Counted from the first letter of the stretch, positions 52,220 through 62,096 are shown. The stretch is DNA of 64,000 nt from Confluentibacter sediminis (GCF_003258355.1 NZ_QKPO01000006.1:124001-188000), one strand, 5' to 3'. Numbers and translations are program-made. Notes: generated from the sequence alone by a model not told the origin.

Positions 52220-53584
52220 ATGAAACAGAACATTACATTATTTCTCTCATTCCTATTTTTAGGTTTAAATATAGGTTTTGCACAAAGTGATCCTGAAAAG
52301 GATGTCGTTCAATTATCATTAGTTGATCAGTTTGTAAAGGCTGGCGATTTTAATTCGGCATATACACCTTTTATGGAGTTAAGAAAAAGAAACCCTAAAT
52401 ATAGTCTAGCAATTTATTCAAATGGAGAAAAAATACTAGGAGATAAAATTGAAAAATCTACAGGTGCTGATAAAAAAGCTTTTATCGAAGATTTAGTTAA
52501 GTTATGGGATGAAAGAGCTGAGCATTTTGCAGATAAAACACCTAAAGGAGTTTTTGGTACAAGAGCCTGTCAGTTAATGTATGATAATAAAGACGTTTTA
52601 GGTAAAACAAATACCGAATTATATGATTGCTTTGATGCCGTTTACAAAGCTGATAAAGATAGTTTTACAAATCCTCAAAGTTTGTACACGTATTTTTCAT
52701 TAATGGTAGATTTATATGACGCAGGCACAAAACCAGCAGAAGATTTATTCAATAAATATGATGACATTACAGAAAAAATTGAAGAAGAGGTTAAAAACTA
52801 TTCAGAAAAAGTAAATGTCTATCTTGAAAAAGAAGAAGCAGGTACGGCATTGACGGGTAAAGAAGAAAGGTTTAAACAGTCATATCAAAGTTATCTAGAT
52901 GCTTACGATCAAGTTTCTGCTGGCGTTGATCAAAAATTAGGAGAAAGAGCAAATTGCGAAAATTTAATTCCTTTATATGAAAAAGGATTTGAAGATAATA
53001 AAGAAAATGCTGTTTGGTTACAAAGAGCGGCAGGTAAAATGTCTGAAAAGGAATGTACTGATAGCCCTTTATACTTTAAAATTGTTAATGCTTACCATGA
53101 GTTAAGTCCTTCATCAAAATCTGCCTATTTCTTAGCCGTATTAAAAGATAGAGAAGGGAAAACCAGTGAAGCTCTTCAATTTTATGACCAAGCGATAAGT
53201 TTAGAAACAGATAACTTTAAAAAAGCCAAATTATATAAATTAATAGGCTCAAAACTTAAATCTAAAGGTAGATATGCACAAGCAAGAGGCTATTATAGAA
53301 ATGCTTTAAAGTTCAATCCTTCAGACTTAACGCCTTATTTATCAATTGCGGCTATGTATGCAGATAGTGCTAATGATTGTGGAGATTCAACGTTTAATAA
53401 AAGAGCTGTATATTGGTTAGCTGCTGAGGAAGCTAGAAAAGCAGGTGGGGCAGGTGCTAAATATGTAGAAAGCTATATAGGAAGAGCGCCTTCAAAACAA
53501 GATATTTTTAGTGCTGGTAATGAAGGTAAAGTTATAAATATAGGTTGTTGGATAGGTGCTTCGGTTACAGTGCCAAAACTATAA
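52220..53584 (+). CDS. Secreted tetratricopeptide-repeat protein
   Basis: This 454-aa protein has a signal peptide (residues 1-22, ending GFAQ) and a C-terminal TPR array at about residues 290-400 (AYFLAVLKDREGKTSEALQFYDQAI, KARGRYAQARGYYRNALKFNPS-like helices). The middle is a long charged helical region around EKIEEEVKNYSEK. It is probably periplasmic or bound to the outer membrane, acting as a scaffold. It is placed 24 bases after the barrel protein and directly abuts lptC, a gene order common in the family. Confidence 0.78.
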   Translation: MKQNITLFLSFLFLGLNIGFAQSDPEKDVVQLSLVDQFVKAGDFNSAYTPFMELRKRNPKYSLAIYSNGEKILGDKIEKSTGADKKAFIEDLVKLWDERAEHFADKTPKGVFGTRACQLMYDNKDVLGKTNTELYDCFDAVYKADKDSFTNPQSLYTYFSLMVDLYDAGTKPAEDLFNKYDDITEKIEEEVKNYSEKVNVYLEKEEAGTALTGKEERFKQSYQSYLDAYDQVSAGVDQKLGERANCENLIPLYEKGFEDNKENAVWLQRAAGKMSEKECTDSPLYFKIVNAYHELSPSSKSAYFLAVLKDREGKTSEALQFYDQAISLETDNFKKAKLYKLIGSKLKSKGRYAQARGYYRNALKFNPSDLTPYLSIAAMYADSANDCGDSTFNKRAVYWLAAEEARKAGGAGAKYVESYIGRAPSKQDIFSAGNEGKVINIGCWIGASVTVPKL

Positions 53585-54139
53585 ATGATTTTTTTTAAAA
53601 AACATACAATATTAAACATAGTCACAGTAATTACTGTGACTATGTTTTTTTCATGTAAAGACAACTTTAAAGAAGTCCAAAAAATAGGTGTTTCAGAAAA
53701 TGAGCCTATCGGTATTGCTGATACGTTTAATTTAAAATATACAGATTCTGGAAGAGTAAAAGCTATTTTAATCAGCTCGAAAATGTTAGATTATTCAAAC
53801 CGAGACTTTCCTTTTAGTGAATTTCCAGAAGGCATTTATCTAGAGGTTTTCGATGAGGATAACAATAAAAGTGTGGTCGTAGCAGATTATGCCATTTCAT
53901 ATACAAAAACAGACCTGATAGATTTGCAAGGTCATGTAAAACTGTCAACTTATAAAAAAGACACCTTGTTTGCTCAACAATTGTACTATGACCAAAGTAA
54001 AGAATGGTTATTTACTAATAAGCCTGTGACTTTTAGAATGGGCTCAGATAAGATAAATGGTAAAGGTTTCGATTCGAATTCAAAATTTACCAATGCTGAA
54101 GTTCTTGAAGTAGATGGTATTATTACTGTTGATGAATAA
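53585..54139 (+). CDS. lptC: LPS-export protein LptC
   Basis: This 184-aa protein is the periplasmic/inner-membrane bridge component LptC of the LPS transport machine. It has an N-terminal hydrophobic segment ending in FFSC (lipoprotein-like Cys), then the beta-jellyroll pattern: DYAISYTKTDLIDLQGHVKL, LFAQQLYYDQSKEWLFTNKP, NGKGFDSNSKF. In Bacteroidota LptC is often annotated as LptC or YrbK. The ATG follows the TPR stop with no gap. A perfect 34-bp palindrome (53614-53647) lies inside the signal-peptide region of this gene. Confidence 0.88.
   Translation: MIFFKKHTILNIVTVITVTMFFSCKDNFKEVQKIGVSENEPIGIADTFNLKYTDSGRVKAILISSKMLDYSNRDFPFSEFPEGIYLEVFDEDNNKSVVVADYAISYTKTDLIDLQGHVKLSTYKKDTLFAQQLYYDQSKEWLFTNKPVTFRMGSDKINGKGFDSNSKFTNAEVLEVDGIITVDE
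53614..53647 (+). repeat. Perfect 34-bp palindrome inside the lptC signal-peptide codons
   Basis: AAACATAGTCACAGTAA is followed directly by its exact reverse complement, and three more T residues follow. In RNA it would fold as a long stem with a small AATT turn and a U-tract, the shape of an intrinsic terminator, starting 29 bases after the lptC start codon. Confidence 0.85.
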
Positions 54140-54214
54140 GTATGCAGATCATCTTAAACGTCACCTAAAACACACTTTTTTCAGTATCTTTACACTCATA
54201 AAAAATATACAAAA

Positions 54215-54403
54215 ATGAAATTCTCAAAGATTTTTCAATATGCTTATTTAATTTTCGCAGCACTTTTTTTATATGATGGTATTGTTAATTGGGGTAAAAG
54301 TAAAGCCTATGTATCTTTGGCATTAGCAGGACTGGCCGTTTTTATGTTTTTCTTTCGAAGGAAATTCAATAAAAAATATGATAATAAAAAGGATTCAAAA
54401 TAA
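54215..54403 (+). CDS. Small two-helix membrane protein
   Basis: This 62-aa protein has two hydrophobic helices (KIFQYAYLIFAALFLYDGIV and AYVSLALAGLAVFMFFF) joined by a short loop and ends in a strongly basic tail (RRKFNKKYDNKKDSK). I do not recognise a named family. Its stop adjoins the CNNM gene start with no gap, and it sits 75 bases after lptC, so it is part of the same operon. The conserved position argues that it is real. Confidence 0.65.
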   Translation: MKFSKIFQYAYLIFAALFLYDGIVNWGKSKAYVSLALAGLAVFMFFFRRKFNKKYDNKKDSK

Positions 54404-55696
54404 ATGAGTGTGTATGTTTTAATTATCATTAGCACTTTAATTCTTTCTGCTTTTTTTTCGGGCATGGAGATTGCCTATATATCTTCAAACAAAATCCATA
54501 TCGAAATTGAAAAAAAGCAAGAAGGTATTTTAGCTAAAATATTAACCAAACTAACGGCTAAACCTTCAAAATTTATAACAACCATGCTTATTGGTAACAA
54601 TATAGCGTTGGTTATTTATGGATTTTTTATGGGGGATTTATTGGTAAATTGGTTTCAGTCCATGTTGCCAACATCTTCTTCATTTTTAAATTATATGTTG
54701 AATGATTTGAGTTTGTTAACGCAAACTGTTTTATCAACCCTACTTATTTTAATTACTGCCGAGTTTTTACCAAAAGTGTTTTTTCAAATTTATTCAAATT
54801 CGTTACTGAAAATATTTGCAATACCTGCTTATGTATTTTATGTGCTGTTCACATTTATTTCAGATTTTATTATCTGGATTTCAGATTTTATTTTAAAGCA
54901 TGTATTCAAAACAGAAGGTGACCAAATACAATTGGCATTTACAAAAGTGGAATTGGGCAATTATATAAGCGAGCAAATGGAATCAGTGGAAGCTCATGAA
55001 GATGTAGATACTGAAATTCAAATATTCCAAAATGCTTTAGAGTTTTCAGAAGTGAAAGCTAGAGATGTTATGGTGCCCAGAACCGAGATTATTGCTGTAG
55101 AAGTTAATGAGACGATAAAAACATTAAACGCTCTTTTTACAGAAACGGGTTGTACAAAAATTTTGGTTTATAAAGATACTATCGATGAGATTTTAGGATA
55201 TGTTCATTCTTTTGAATTGTTTAAAAAGCCGAAATCTATAAAATCAGTCTTATTGCCCGTCGAGTTTGTTCCAGGAACAGTTTTTATTCATGAAGTACTT
55301 AATATATTAATAAAAAAACGTAAAAGTATTGCTGTTGTTTTAGATGAATATGGAGGGACTTCTGGTATTATGACAGTAGAAGACATAATAGAAGAATTGT
55401 TTGGCGAAATTGAAGATGAACATGACAGTATCGATTTAATTGAAGAAAAAATAGACACTAATTTATATAAGTTTTCCGCACGTTTGGAAGTCGATTATGT
55501 TAATGAGGCATATAAAATTAATTTGCCGGAAAGCGAAAATTATGATACCATTGGTGGATTGATAGTTGATGATACTGAAGAAATCCCTTCCCAAAACGAA
55601 ATTATAGTGATAAACAATATGTTTCAGTTTACAATTTTAGAAGTATCTAACACAAAAATAGATTTAGTAGAGCTTAAAATTTTAGAAGAAGATTGA
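54404..55696 (+). CDS. CNNM/CorC (hemolysin C-like) transporter with CBS pair
   Basis: This 430-aa protein has an N-terminal DUF21 membrane domain of about four helices (LILSAFFSGMEIAYISSNKI at the start). A tandem CBS domain follows at about 205-330 (VKARDVMVPRTEIIAVEV, then RKSIAVVLDEYGGTSGIMTVED). The C-terminal CorC_HlyC domain ends near residue 430. Members transport divalent cations or influence Mg2+/Co2+ efflux; gliding protein GldE belongs to this family, but gldD is not next to it here. It is the fourth gene after coaX in a conserved series. Confidence 0.87.
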   Translation: MSVYVLIIISTLILSAFFSGMEIAYISSNKIHIEIEKKQEGILAKILTKLTAKPSKFITTMLIGNNIALVIYGFFMGDLLVNWFQSMLPTSSSFLNYMLNDLSLLTQTVLSTLLILITAEFLPKVFFQIYSNSLLKIFAIPAYVFYVLFTFISDFIIWISDFILKHVFKTEGDQIQLAFTKVELGNYISEQMESVEAHEDVDTEIQIFQNALEFSEVKARDVMVPRTEIIAVEVNETIKTLNALFTETGCTKILVYKDTIDEILGYVHSFELFKKPKSIKSVLLPVEFVPGTVFIHEVLNILIKKRKSIAVVLDEYGGTSGIMTVEDIIEELFGEIEDEHDSIDLIEEKIDTNLYKFSARLEVDYVNEAYKINLPESENYDTIGGLIVDDTEEIPSQNEIIVINNMFQFTILEVSNTKIDLVELKILEED

Positions 55697-55882
55697 TTTC
55701 AAAACATAAAATAATTAATGCATCTTTGTGCTTTTATTATTAAATAGAAAATGGTATTTTCGCGCACGATATTTTTTTCTGATTAAAAAAGAATTAATAA
55801 CATAATTTATATAATTTTTCAATTTAATTGATTTTAACAAGTTAAATCCTGAAGAGGGTTTTTTATAAAATTTAGATGACAA

Positions 55883-58009
55883 ATGGCAGTTTTAAATAAA
55901 ATTAGACAACGATCACTTATCTTAATAATTATTATAGCATTAGCATTGTTTGCATTTGTGTTAGATGGAGTCATTAAAAATATTGGATCACCTTCTGCTA
56001 AATCTCAAAACACAGTTGGTGTTATAAATGGTAAAGACATTACCAGGGAGGATTTTTTACAAAAAGTAGAGGCCGCCCAAAGACAAGCTGGACCTAGTGC
56101 TACTAGTAATCAAGTAATGAATAGTATTTGGGAGCAAGAAGTGAGACAAGCCATTTTGGAAACTCAATTTGAAAAATTGGGAATGACTGTTGAAAAAGAC
56201 CAAATGCGTGATGTTTTAAAAACAACTTTGGGGAGTAGCCCAGAATTTTTAAACGAGGCTGGTTTGTTTGACGAGAATAAGCTGAACGAGTATATTGCCA
56301 ATTTAAAAGAAACATCTTCAGAAGCTTACCAAAGCTGGATTAATTATGAGAAAACGTTAGCTTTGAGTGCATTACAGCAAAACTATTTTAATATGGTTAA
56401 AGCGGGCTTAACAGGTACGCTTGCCGAAGGTGAGTTGGAACATAAATTGGAAGGCAATAAAATTGATATAAAGTTTGTCCAAGTTCCATATTCTTCTATT
56501 CCAGATAGTACCGTGGTTGTTTCAAAATCTGAGATTTCCGATTATATAAAAAAGCATGAAAAACAATATGAAGTTGAAGCGTCAACAGATATTAAATATG
56601 TTGAGTTTAAAGAAGAGGCGAGTGTAGAAGATGAAAAGGTTATTAAAGATGAACTTCAAACGTTATTAAAAGACAGACAAGAATATAACGAAGGCCTTAA
56701 AGCCAATGAAAATGTTATTGGGTTTTTAAAAACAACAGATAATGAAGACTATATAAACTCACATTCCGATATTAAATTTGATGACCGTTTTGTGTTTAAA
56801 TCTGCTTTGCCATCAGTGGCGGCCGATAGTATATTTAACCTAAGCGAAGGACAAGTTTACGGACCTTATAAAGATAACGGATATTATAAAATATCTAAAT
56901 TAATAGCGGTAAAACAAGTGTCGGATTCTGCCAAGGTAAGACACATATTAATTCCATTTGTTGGAGCTACTAGAGTGGATCCAAGTGTTACTAAAACAGA
57001 TGAGCAGGCAAAAGCTACCGCAGATAGTATTTATAATATTATAAAATCTGACCGTTCTAAATTTGTTGATTTATTGGATTTGTCATCTGATAAAGTTAGT
57101 AATGAAGAAGAGGGTGTGATTAAATTCTCTTATATGGATTCATTTGCGCCTGAGTTTAAAGATTTTTCATTTAATAATAAAAAGGGTGATTTACAAGTTG
57201 TAAAAACCTCTTTTGGATATCATATCATTGAGATTTTAAGCCAAACCGAAGCAAAAAAGGCAGTCCAAGTTGGAACCATTGCTAGAAAGGTTGAGCCATC
57301 TGAGTCTACTGTAGATAAAGTATTTAGAGACGCCTCAAATTTTGAAATCGCTATTGGTAATGAAGATTTTGAAACGGTAGCAACAGAAAGTAAATATGTT
57401 GTGCGTCCTGTAAACGGCATTAAAGTTTTAGACGAGAATATACCTGGTATTGGAAGTCAAAGACCTATAGTACGTTGGGCATTTGGAGATGAGGCTAAAA
57501 TAGGAGATGTAAAGCGATTCAATATTCCGAATGGTTATGCTATTGTACAATTAGTTGCAAAACATGAAAAAGGACTTATGAGTGCAGATGAAGCAACTCC
57601 TACTGTTTTACCAATTATCAGAAATGAGAAAAAAGCTGAAATTATTAGAAATAGAGTGAAAGCTACAAACTTAGAGGCTTTGGCATCTGCAGAGCATACG
57701 ACAGTTAGAACAGCTTCGGCTATTAATATGAAAAGCCCAACCATTTCTGGAGCAGGAAGAGAGCCTTTAGTTGTGGGTGCAGCGTTTGGTTTAAAAAAAG
57801 ATCAAACTTCTAAGCTAATTGATGGTACTTTTGGTGTTTATATGGTTCAAGTAACTAAAGTGGAGCCAGCTGTTAAGTTAGATAGCTATCAAGCGGCAGC
57901 TAATAGAGTAGAACAACAAAAAGTAAATGTGGTGTCTTCAAACTTATATAACGCTTTAAAAGAAGCTGCAGATATTGAAGATAATAGAGCTAAAACTCAA
58001 GTTCAATAA
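55883..58009 (+). CDS. ppiD: Membrane-anchored peptidyl-prolyl isomerase (PpiD/SurA-like)
   Basis: This 708-aa protein has an N-terminal membrane anchor after RQRSLI (LILIIIIALALFAFVLDGV) and a SurA-N-like domain (about 45-170). A central PPIC rotamase domain lies at about 345-460 (KVRHILIPFVG ... FGYHIIEILSQ), with a second degenerate C-terminal segment. It would fold outer-membrane proteins in the periplasm. It is preceded by 186 bases that probably hold its own promoter and followed by a strong terminator. Confidence 0.92.
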   Translation: MAVLNKIRQRSLILIIIIALALFAFVLDGVIKNIGSPSAKSQNTVGVINGKDITREDFLQKVEAAQRQAGPSATSNQVMNSIWEQEVRQAILETQFEKLGMTVEKDQMRDVLKTTLGSSPEFLNEAGLFDENKLNEYIANLKETSSEAYQSWINYEKTLALSALQQNYFNMVKAGLTGTLAEGELEHKLEGNKIDIKFVQVPYSSIPDSTVVVSKSEISDYIKKHEKQYEVEASTDIKYVEFKEEASVEDEKVIKDELQTLLKDRQEYNEGLKANENVIGFLKTTDNEDYINSHSDIKFDDRFVFKSALPSVAADSIFNLSEGQVYGPYKDNGYYKISKLIAVKQVSDSAKVRHILIPFVGATRVDPSVTKTDEQAKATADSIYNIIKSDRSKFVDLLDLSSDKVSNEEEGVIKFSYMDSFAPEFKDFSFNNKKGDLQVVKTSFGYHIIEILSQTEAKKAVQVGTIARKVEPSESTVDKVFRDASNFEIAIGNEDFETVATESKYVVRPVNGIKVLDENIPGIGSQRPIVRWAFGDEAKIGDVKRFNIPNGYAIVQLVAKHEKGLMSADEATPTVLPIIRNEKKAEIIRNRVKATNLEALASAEHTTVRTASAINMKSPTISGAGREPLVVGAAFGLKKDQTSKLIDGTFGVYMVQVTKVEPAVKLDSYQAAANRVEQQKVNVVSSNLYNALKEAADIEDNRAKTQVQ

Positions 58010-58032
58010 AAGGACAGTACATATATAAAATT

Positions 58033-58063
58033 AAAGCCTCATATTAATTATGAGGCTTTTTTT
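58033..58063 (+). terminator. Intrinsic terminator after ppiD
   Basis: The arms AAAGCCTCATA (58033-58043) and TATGAGGCTTT (58049-58059) pair perfectly around a 5-base loop and are followed by T residues to 58063. It ends the ppiD transcript. The same stem lies just past the stop of the convergent GHMP kinase gene, whose stop codon overlaps the T-run. Confidence 0.9.
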
Positions 58064-58991
58064 ATGTTTTGTTTTTTAGAACCATGCTATCATAAGAGAT
58101 GACTGTTTCAAACCCTTTGCTCCTAAAATAAGCCGTTGGATTACCCTTTGAGGTTGCCAAAATAAAGTCGCCACCCCAAGCACCAAGACTTTTTATCTGT
58201 CCGCTAAAATCATTAAACAAAACCTCTTTTACAGGTTGTTGTTTTATAATGTTTGAAATGATGTGTTCGTGTTTTAAAATTAAACTATCAAAATCTTCCA
58301 ATGATTTGCAAGAAACCAGATGAGAGGTTATCTCATTTATTTGAATAATAGAAGACTTTATATGGGTTCTATTTTCTTTATAGTTTGAAATCCCATCCCG
58401 GCTGTTTTGTTTTTTATTCAAGTAGACAAAATAAAGATGTTGTTTAAATAATGGGTTGAATTCAACGTCTTCAACGATTGGTTTGTCATTTTCCAAATGA
58501 TAAAAAATAGGATGATTGTGTTGGGCACACGCAATATCATAACCACTGCCACCAAACGTTTTTTCTAATAATTTATAAGCATCTATACCTGCCCAATTCG
58601 CTATGTTATTTATGAGCGTTGATGAAGTTCCAAGTCCCCAATTTTTGGGAAATGTTAAGGATGTCGTCACTTTAAATCCCCCCATGGTATTTAAAAAATC
58701 AGGATTAAGTTGTTTAGCGGTATTCAATATTTGTACCAGTCTGTTGGAAAGGTCATTGCTTGAGACTATTGGAGATGTAATCTGTTTAATTAAAATGTCA
58801 TCTTTAAACCAAAGATGTCCATTCTCATCCAAACTTTCCCATATGAGTCTTGGTTCATCAATGGGTTCAACAATTAAAGATTGTCCATATTTAGTTGGAA
58901 TGGCTAGTGATAAAGCACCATCGAGAACCAAGTATTCTCCAGAGATTAAAAGTTTTCCGTTACTGTAATAAGGTTCGTTTAAATTAATCAT
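58062..58991 (-). CDS. GYDIA-family GHMP kinase
   Basis: This 309-aa protein opens with YSNGKLLISGEYLVLDGA, as in mevalonate-pathway GHMP kinases. It has the phosphate-binding loop GLGTSSTLINNIA and the conserved GGSGYDIACA motif that gives the Bacteroidota family its name. The C-terminus has SLGAWGGDFILA. The precise substrate is not established; the tight link to HMG-CoA reductase (8-base overlap) points to a mevalonate-pathway step such as mevalonate or phosphomevalonate phosphorylation. Confidence 0.88.
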   Translation of the reverse strand: MINLNEPYYSNGKLLISGEYLVLDGALSLAIPTKYGQSLIVEPIDEPRLIWESLDENGHLWFKDDILIKQITSPIVSSNDLSNRLVQILNTAKQLNPDFLNTMGGFKVTTSLTFPKNWGLGTSSTLINNIANWAGIDAYKLLEKTFGGSGYDIACAQHNHPIFYHLENDKPIVEDVEFNPLFKQHLYFVYLNKKQNSRDGISNYKENRTHIKSSIIQINEITSHLVSCKSLEDFDSLILKHEHIISNIIKQQPVKEVLFNDFSGQIKSLGAWGGDFILATSKGNPTAYFRSKGFETVISYDSMVLKNKT

Positions 58992-60312
58992 CTATACGCA
59001 TTCTTAAATGTGCTAAAGTATCGGCAACAGCATTAAAACTAACCGTATTTGTTTTAAAATGTTCAATTAAAATAGCTTTCTCGGCATCATTGGCATTGAA
59101 TTGATTTAGAATGTTCATTAAATGCATTTTCATGTGTCCTTGTTGAATGCCAGTAGTGGTAAGCGAACGTAAAGCTGCAAAATTTTGAGCCAATCCAGCA
59201 ACCGCAACTATTTGCATGAGCTCTTTAGCGGATGGTTTCTTTAGCATGTCCAAAGCCAATTTCACCAAAGGGTGTAAGCCGGTAAGTCCACCAACTGTTC
59301 CTAAAGCTAAAGGTATTTCTAGCCAAAACGTAAATATGCCATTTTCAATTTTGGCATGTGTTAAACTGCTATAGATGCCGTTTCTGGAAGCATAGGCATG
59401 CACACCAGCTTCAACGGCTCTAAAATCGTTCCCTGTGGCTAAAACAACCGCATCAATCCCATTCATAATACCTTTATTATGGGTTACGGCTCGATAAGGT
59501 TCTATTTCTGCAATTTGTATGGCTTGAAGAAATTTGTTGGCAAACTCTTCCCCAGAGAAAGCATCACTATCGCTTAAATCTTCAACCTTGCAACTGACTT
59601 CTGCACGTACCAAACAATCTGGAACATAATTGGATAAAATACTCATCACTATGTGAATATTCTTTTCATCTTCAGTAAAACCATTAAACAATAAAGCTTC
59701 GCTTTTAAAAGTTTTAGCAAATTGTTCTAAACAGGAATTAATAAAGTTAGCACCCATGGCATCTAGAGTTTCAAAAGAGGCATGAAGTTGGTAATACCCT
59801 TTTATGTTTTGTGTTTTATCACGTAATTCAATATCTAAAATACCACCACCACGTAATTCCATATTTTTTGTAATGGGCTTACAGTCTTCAATAAGTTTTG
59901 ATTTTATAGAGGTAAAAAAATCTTTTAATGCATCTTTCCTACCATGATAGATAAGATGAACTTGACCAATTTTGGTAGTAGAAATAACATGTGTTTTAAA
60001 TCCGCCTCTGTCTAACCAAAATTTAGCAGCTTTGCTAGCGGCTGCTACTACCGAACTCTCTTCAATAGCCATAGGAATGGTATATAACTTGCCGTTAATT
60101 AAAAAATTAGGAGCCACACCAAAAGGTAGATAGTAGTTGGTTATGGTGTTTTCAATAAACTCATCGTGAAGCTGTTGTAATTTTTCATCAGAGTTCCAAT
60201 ACTGTTTTAAAATATGTTCAGCATCATGGGAACTTGAAAAATAAGTCTCAACAATCCAATCTATTTTTTTGGATTTAGAAAGTTTAGAAAAACCAGAAAT
60301 AGTTTTACTCAT
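58984..60312 (-). CDS. Hydroxymethylglutaryl-CoA reductase, class II
   Basis: This 442-aa enzyme interconverts HMG-CoA and mevalonate. It has the class II layout, with EESSVVAAASKAAKFW near the substrate site, DAMGANFINSCLE, THNKGIMNGIDAVV with the catalytic lysine, and QQGHMKMHL with the C-terminal histidine. In Bacteroidota it works in mevalonate-based isoprenoid synthesis despite the usual 'degradative' label. I set the start at ATG 60312 (MSKTISGF...). The in-frame TTG 21 bases upstream is part of the -7 promoter box TATCTTTG and so cannot be translated. Its 3' end overlaps the GHMP kinase by 8 bases. Confidence 0.95.
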   Translation of the reverse strand: MSKTISGFSKLSKSKKIDWIVETYFSSSHDAEHILKQYWNSDEKLQQLHDEFIENTITNYYLPFGVAPNFLINGKLYTIPMAIEESSVVAAASKAAKFWLDRGGFKTHVISTTKIGQVHLIYHGRKDALKDFFTSIKSKLIEDCKPITKNMELRGGGILDIELRDKTQNIKGYYQLHASFETLDAMGANFINSCLEQFAKTFKSEALLFNGFTEDEKNIHIVMSILSNYVPDCLVRAEVSCKVEDLSDSDAFSGEEFANKFLQAIQIAEIEPYRAVTHNKGIMNGIDAVVLATGNDFRAVEAGVHAYASRNGIYSSLTHAKIENGIFTFWLEIPLALGTVGGLTGLHPLVKLALDMLKKPSAKELMQIVAVAGLAQNFAALRSLTTTGIQQGHMKMHLMNILNQFNANDAEKAILIEHFKTNTVSFNAVADTLAHLRMRIDD

Positions 60313-60330
60313 AGCAGCATTATTACGGGG

Positions 60331-60338
60331 CAAAGATA
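60331..60338 (-). promoter_or_regulatory. -7 promoter box of the HMG-CoA reductase / GHMP kinase operon
   Basis: Read on the - strand the sequence is TATCTTTG, a full TAnnTTTG match, 18 bases upstream of the chosen start codon. This implies a very short leader. No clean TTG appears 19-21 bases further upstream. Confidence 0.6.
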
Positions 60339-60542
60339 CTATTCTTGAAAAGAAATTATAATATCTTGTTTTTATTGACTTATTTATCGACTGAAATTAC
60401 CGTTTTTTGCATAATTTTTAGTAAACTTGAAAACTTTTAATAATACATCAACGATTATTTAAAATTGGCAAGATTATTATAATGTGAAATCTTATGTTTC
60501 ATAGCGTTAAGAGTAAAAATTTATATTTATCTAGATTATTTT

Positions 60543-62096
60543 ATGACAGAAACCATACTTAAACCACATCAAAAAGAGCTGTTTGGACATCCTAAAGGTC
60601 TATTTATTCTCTTTTTTACCGAAATGTGGGAGCGCTTTTCTTACTACGGGATGCGTGCATTATTAACACTTTATTTAGTTGAAAAAACAACATCAGATAA
60701 TCCAGGCTTAGGTTGGTTAGATTCAAAATCCATAATGCTTTATGGCTGGTACACCATGTTAGTGTATGTCATGTCCATACCTGGAGGTATTTTGGCCGAT
60801 AAAGTTTTAGGGCAGAAAAAAGCGGTATTATATGGTGCTTTAACTTTAGTTGCAGGACATGGTATTTTAGCTATTGATGAAATGTGGGCTTTTTATACAG
60901 GTTTGGCACTCATTATTCTTGGGGTAGGATTGTTAAAGCCTAATATTTCTACAATGGTAGGTGGATTGTATAAGCAAGGAGATATTAGAAGAGACAAAGG
61001 ATTTAGTATTTTTTATATAGGTATTAATTTAGGGTCATTATTAGCGACCTTTATAGTTGGCTATGTTGGAGAAAAGATTGGATGGCATTTTGGTTTTGGA
61101 CTTGCTGGAATTGCCATGTTATTGGGTCTTATCGTATATTTATATGGTCAAAAGTATTTGGTAAATGTTGGTAACAAGCCGACTGAGGAAGATAAAAGAA
61201 ATGATGTTTCTATACCAAGATTAATGGGCGATTTAATTACATCTCCCATCAATCTTGCTATTGTTGTTTTAATTATTATTTATGCGATTTATGCGGGATT
61301 TACATATGATGGTGTAGATAGTTGGGGGTATACAGTGCTGTATATTTTTATTGCACTGGTAGCAGGTATAATGATGATGATTTATAAAAATTTAAATTCT
61401 CAAGTTTCTAAAGATCGATACTTAGTTCTTTTATTATCGTTTTTAATTGTTATCGTTTTTTGGGGAGCCTTTGAGCAGGCGGGAGGATTGATGAGCATTT
61501 ATACGAAAACAAATACAGATCGAATGTTGTTAGGTTGGGAGATTCCAGCTACCTGGTTTCAAGGCTTAAACGCGGGATTTATAATCATTTTTGCAACATT
61601 CGTTGCGGGATATTGGGCTAAAAGAAAATTAAAAGGAAAAGAAGCATCTTCCTTATTCAAAATGGCTATCGGTACTATGATAATGGGATTGGGTTTTGTT
61701 TTCATGATTTTTGCAGCATCAGAATATAACGCTAAAGGTAGTTCGGGAATGCAATGGTTGATCTTGGCATATTTATTTCACACAATTGGAGAACTGTGTT
61801 CTTCACCAGTGGCGTTGTCATTTATAACTAAATTAGCACCTGTAAAATATGCATCATTAATGATGGGAGTTTATTTTGCTGCTACAGGTTTAGGGAATAA
61901 AGTAGCAGGAGTTATTGGAGAGTCAGCCTCAGAGTTTGGTGAATATGCTATATTTTCTGGTATAACAATATTTACGGTACTCTTTGGATTGTTAGTGATC
62001 TTATTATTAAAGCCACTTAAACGATTAACACATGGTGCAGAAGATAACGAACGTATTATTGATGAAGCTGAAGGTTTTGAATTAACCGACAATTAA
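60543..62096 (+). CDS. POT-family proton-coupled peptide transporter
   Basis: This 517-aa protein has about 14 membrane helices and the PTR2/POT signature near the N-terminus: FFTEMWERFSYYGMRALLTL, carrying the ExxERFxYY proton-coupling motif. The second signature FYIGINLGSLLATFI is at about residue 155. A WGAFEQAGGLMSIY segment, also typical, is in helix 7. It would import di- and tripeptides with protons. It is followed after 23 bases by a second POT gene. Confidence 0.95.
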   Translation: MTETILKPHQKELFGHPKGLFILFFTEMWERFSYYGMRALLTLYLVEKTTSDNPGLGWLDSKSIMLYGWYTMLVYVMSIPGGILADKVLGQKKAVLYGALTLVAGHGILAIDEMWAFYTGLALIILGVGLLKPNISTMVGGLYKQGDIRRDKGFSIFYIGINLGSLLATFIVGYVGEKIGWHFGFGLAGIAMLLGLIVYLYGQKYLVNVGNKPTEEDKRNDVSIPRLMGDLITSPINLAIVVLIIIYAIYAGFTYDGVDSWGYTVLYIFIALVAGIMMMIYKNLNSQVSKDRYLVLLLSFLIVIVFWGAFEQAGGLMSIYTKTNTDRMLLGWEIPATWFQGLNAGFIIIFATFVAGYWAKRKLKGKEASSLFKMAIGTMIMGLGFVFMIFAASEYNAKGSSGMQWLILAYLFHTIGELCSSPVALSFITKLAPVKYASLMMGVYFAATGLGNKVAGVIGESASEFGEYAIFSGITIFTVLFGLLVILLLKPLKRLTHGAEDNERIIDEAEGFELTDN

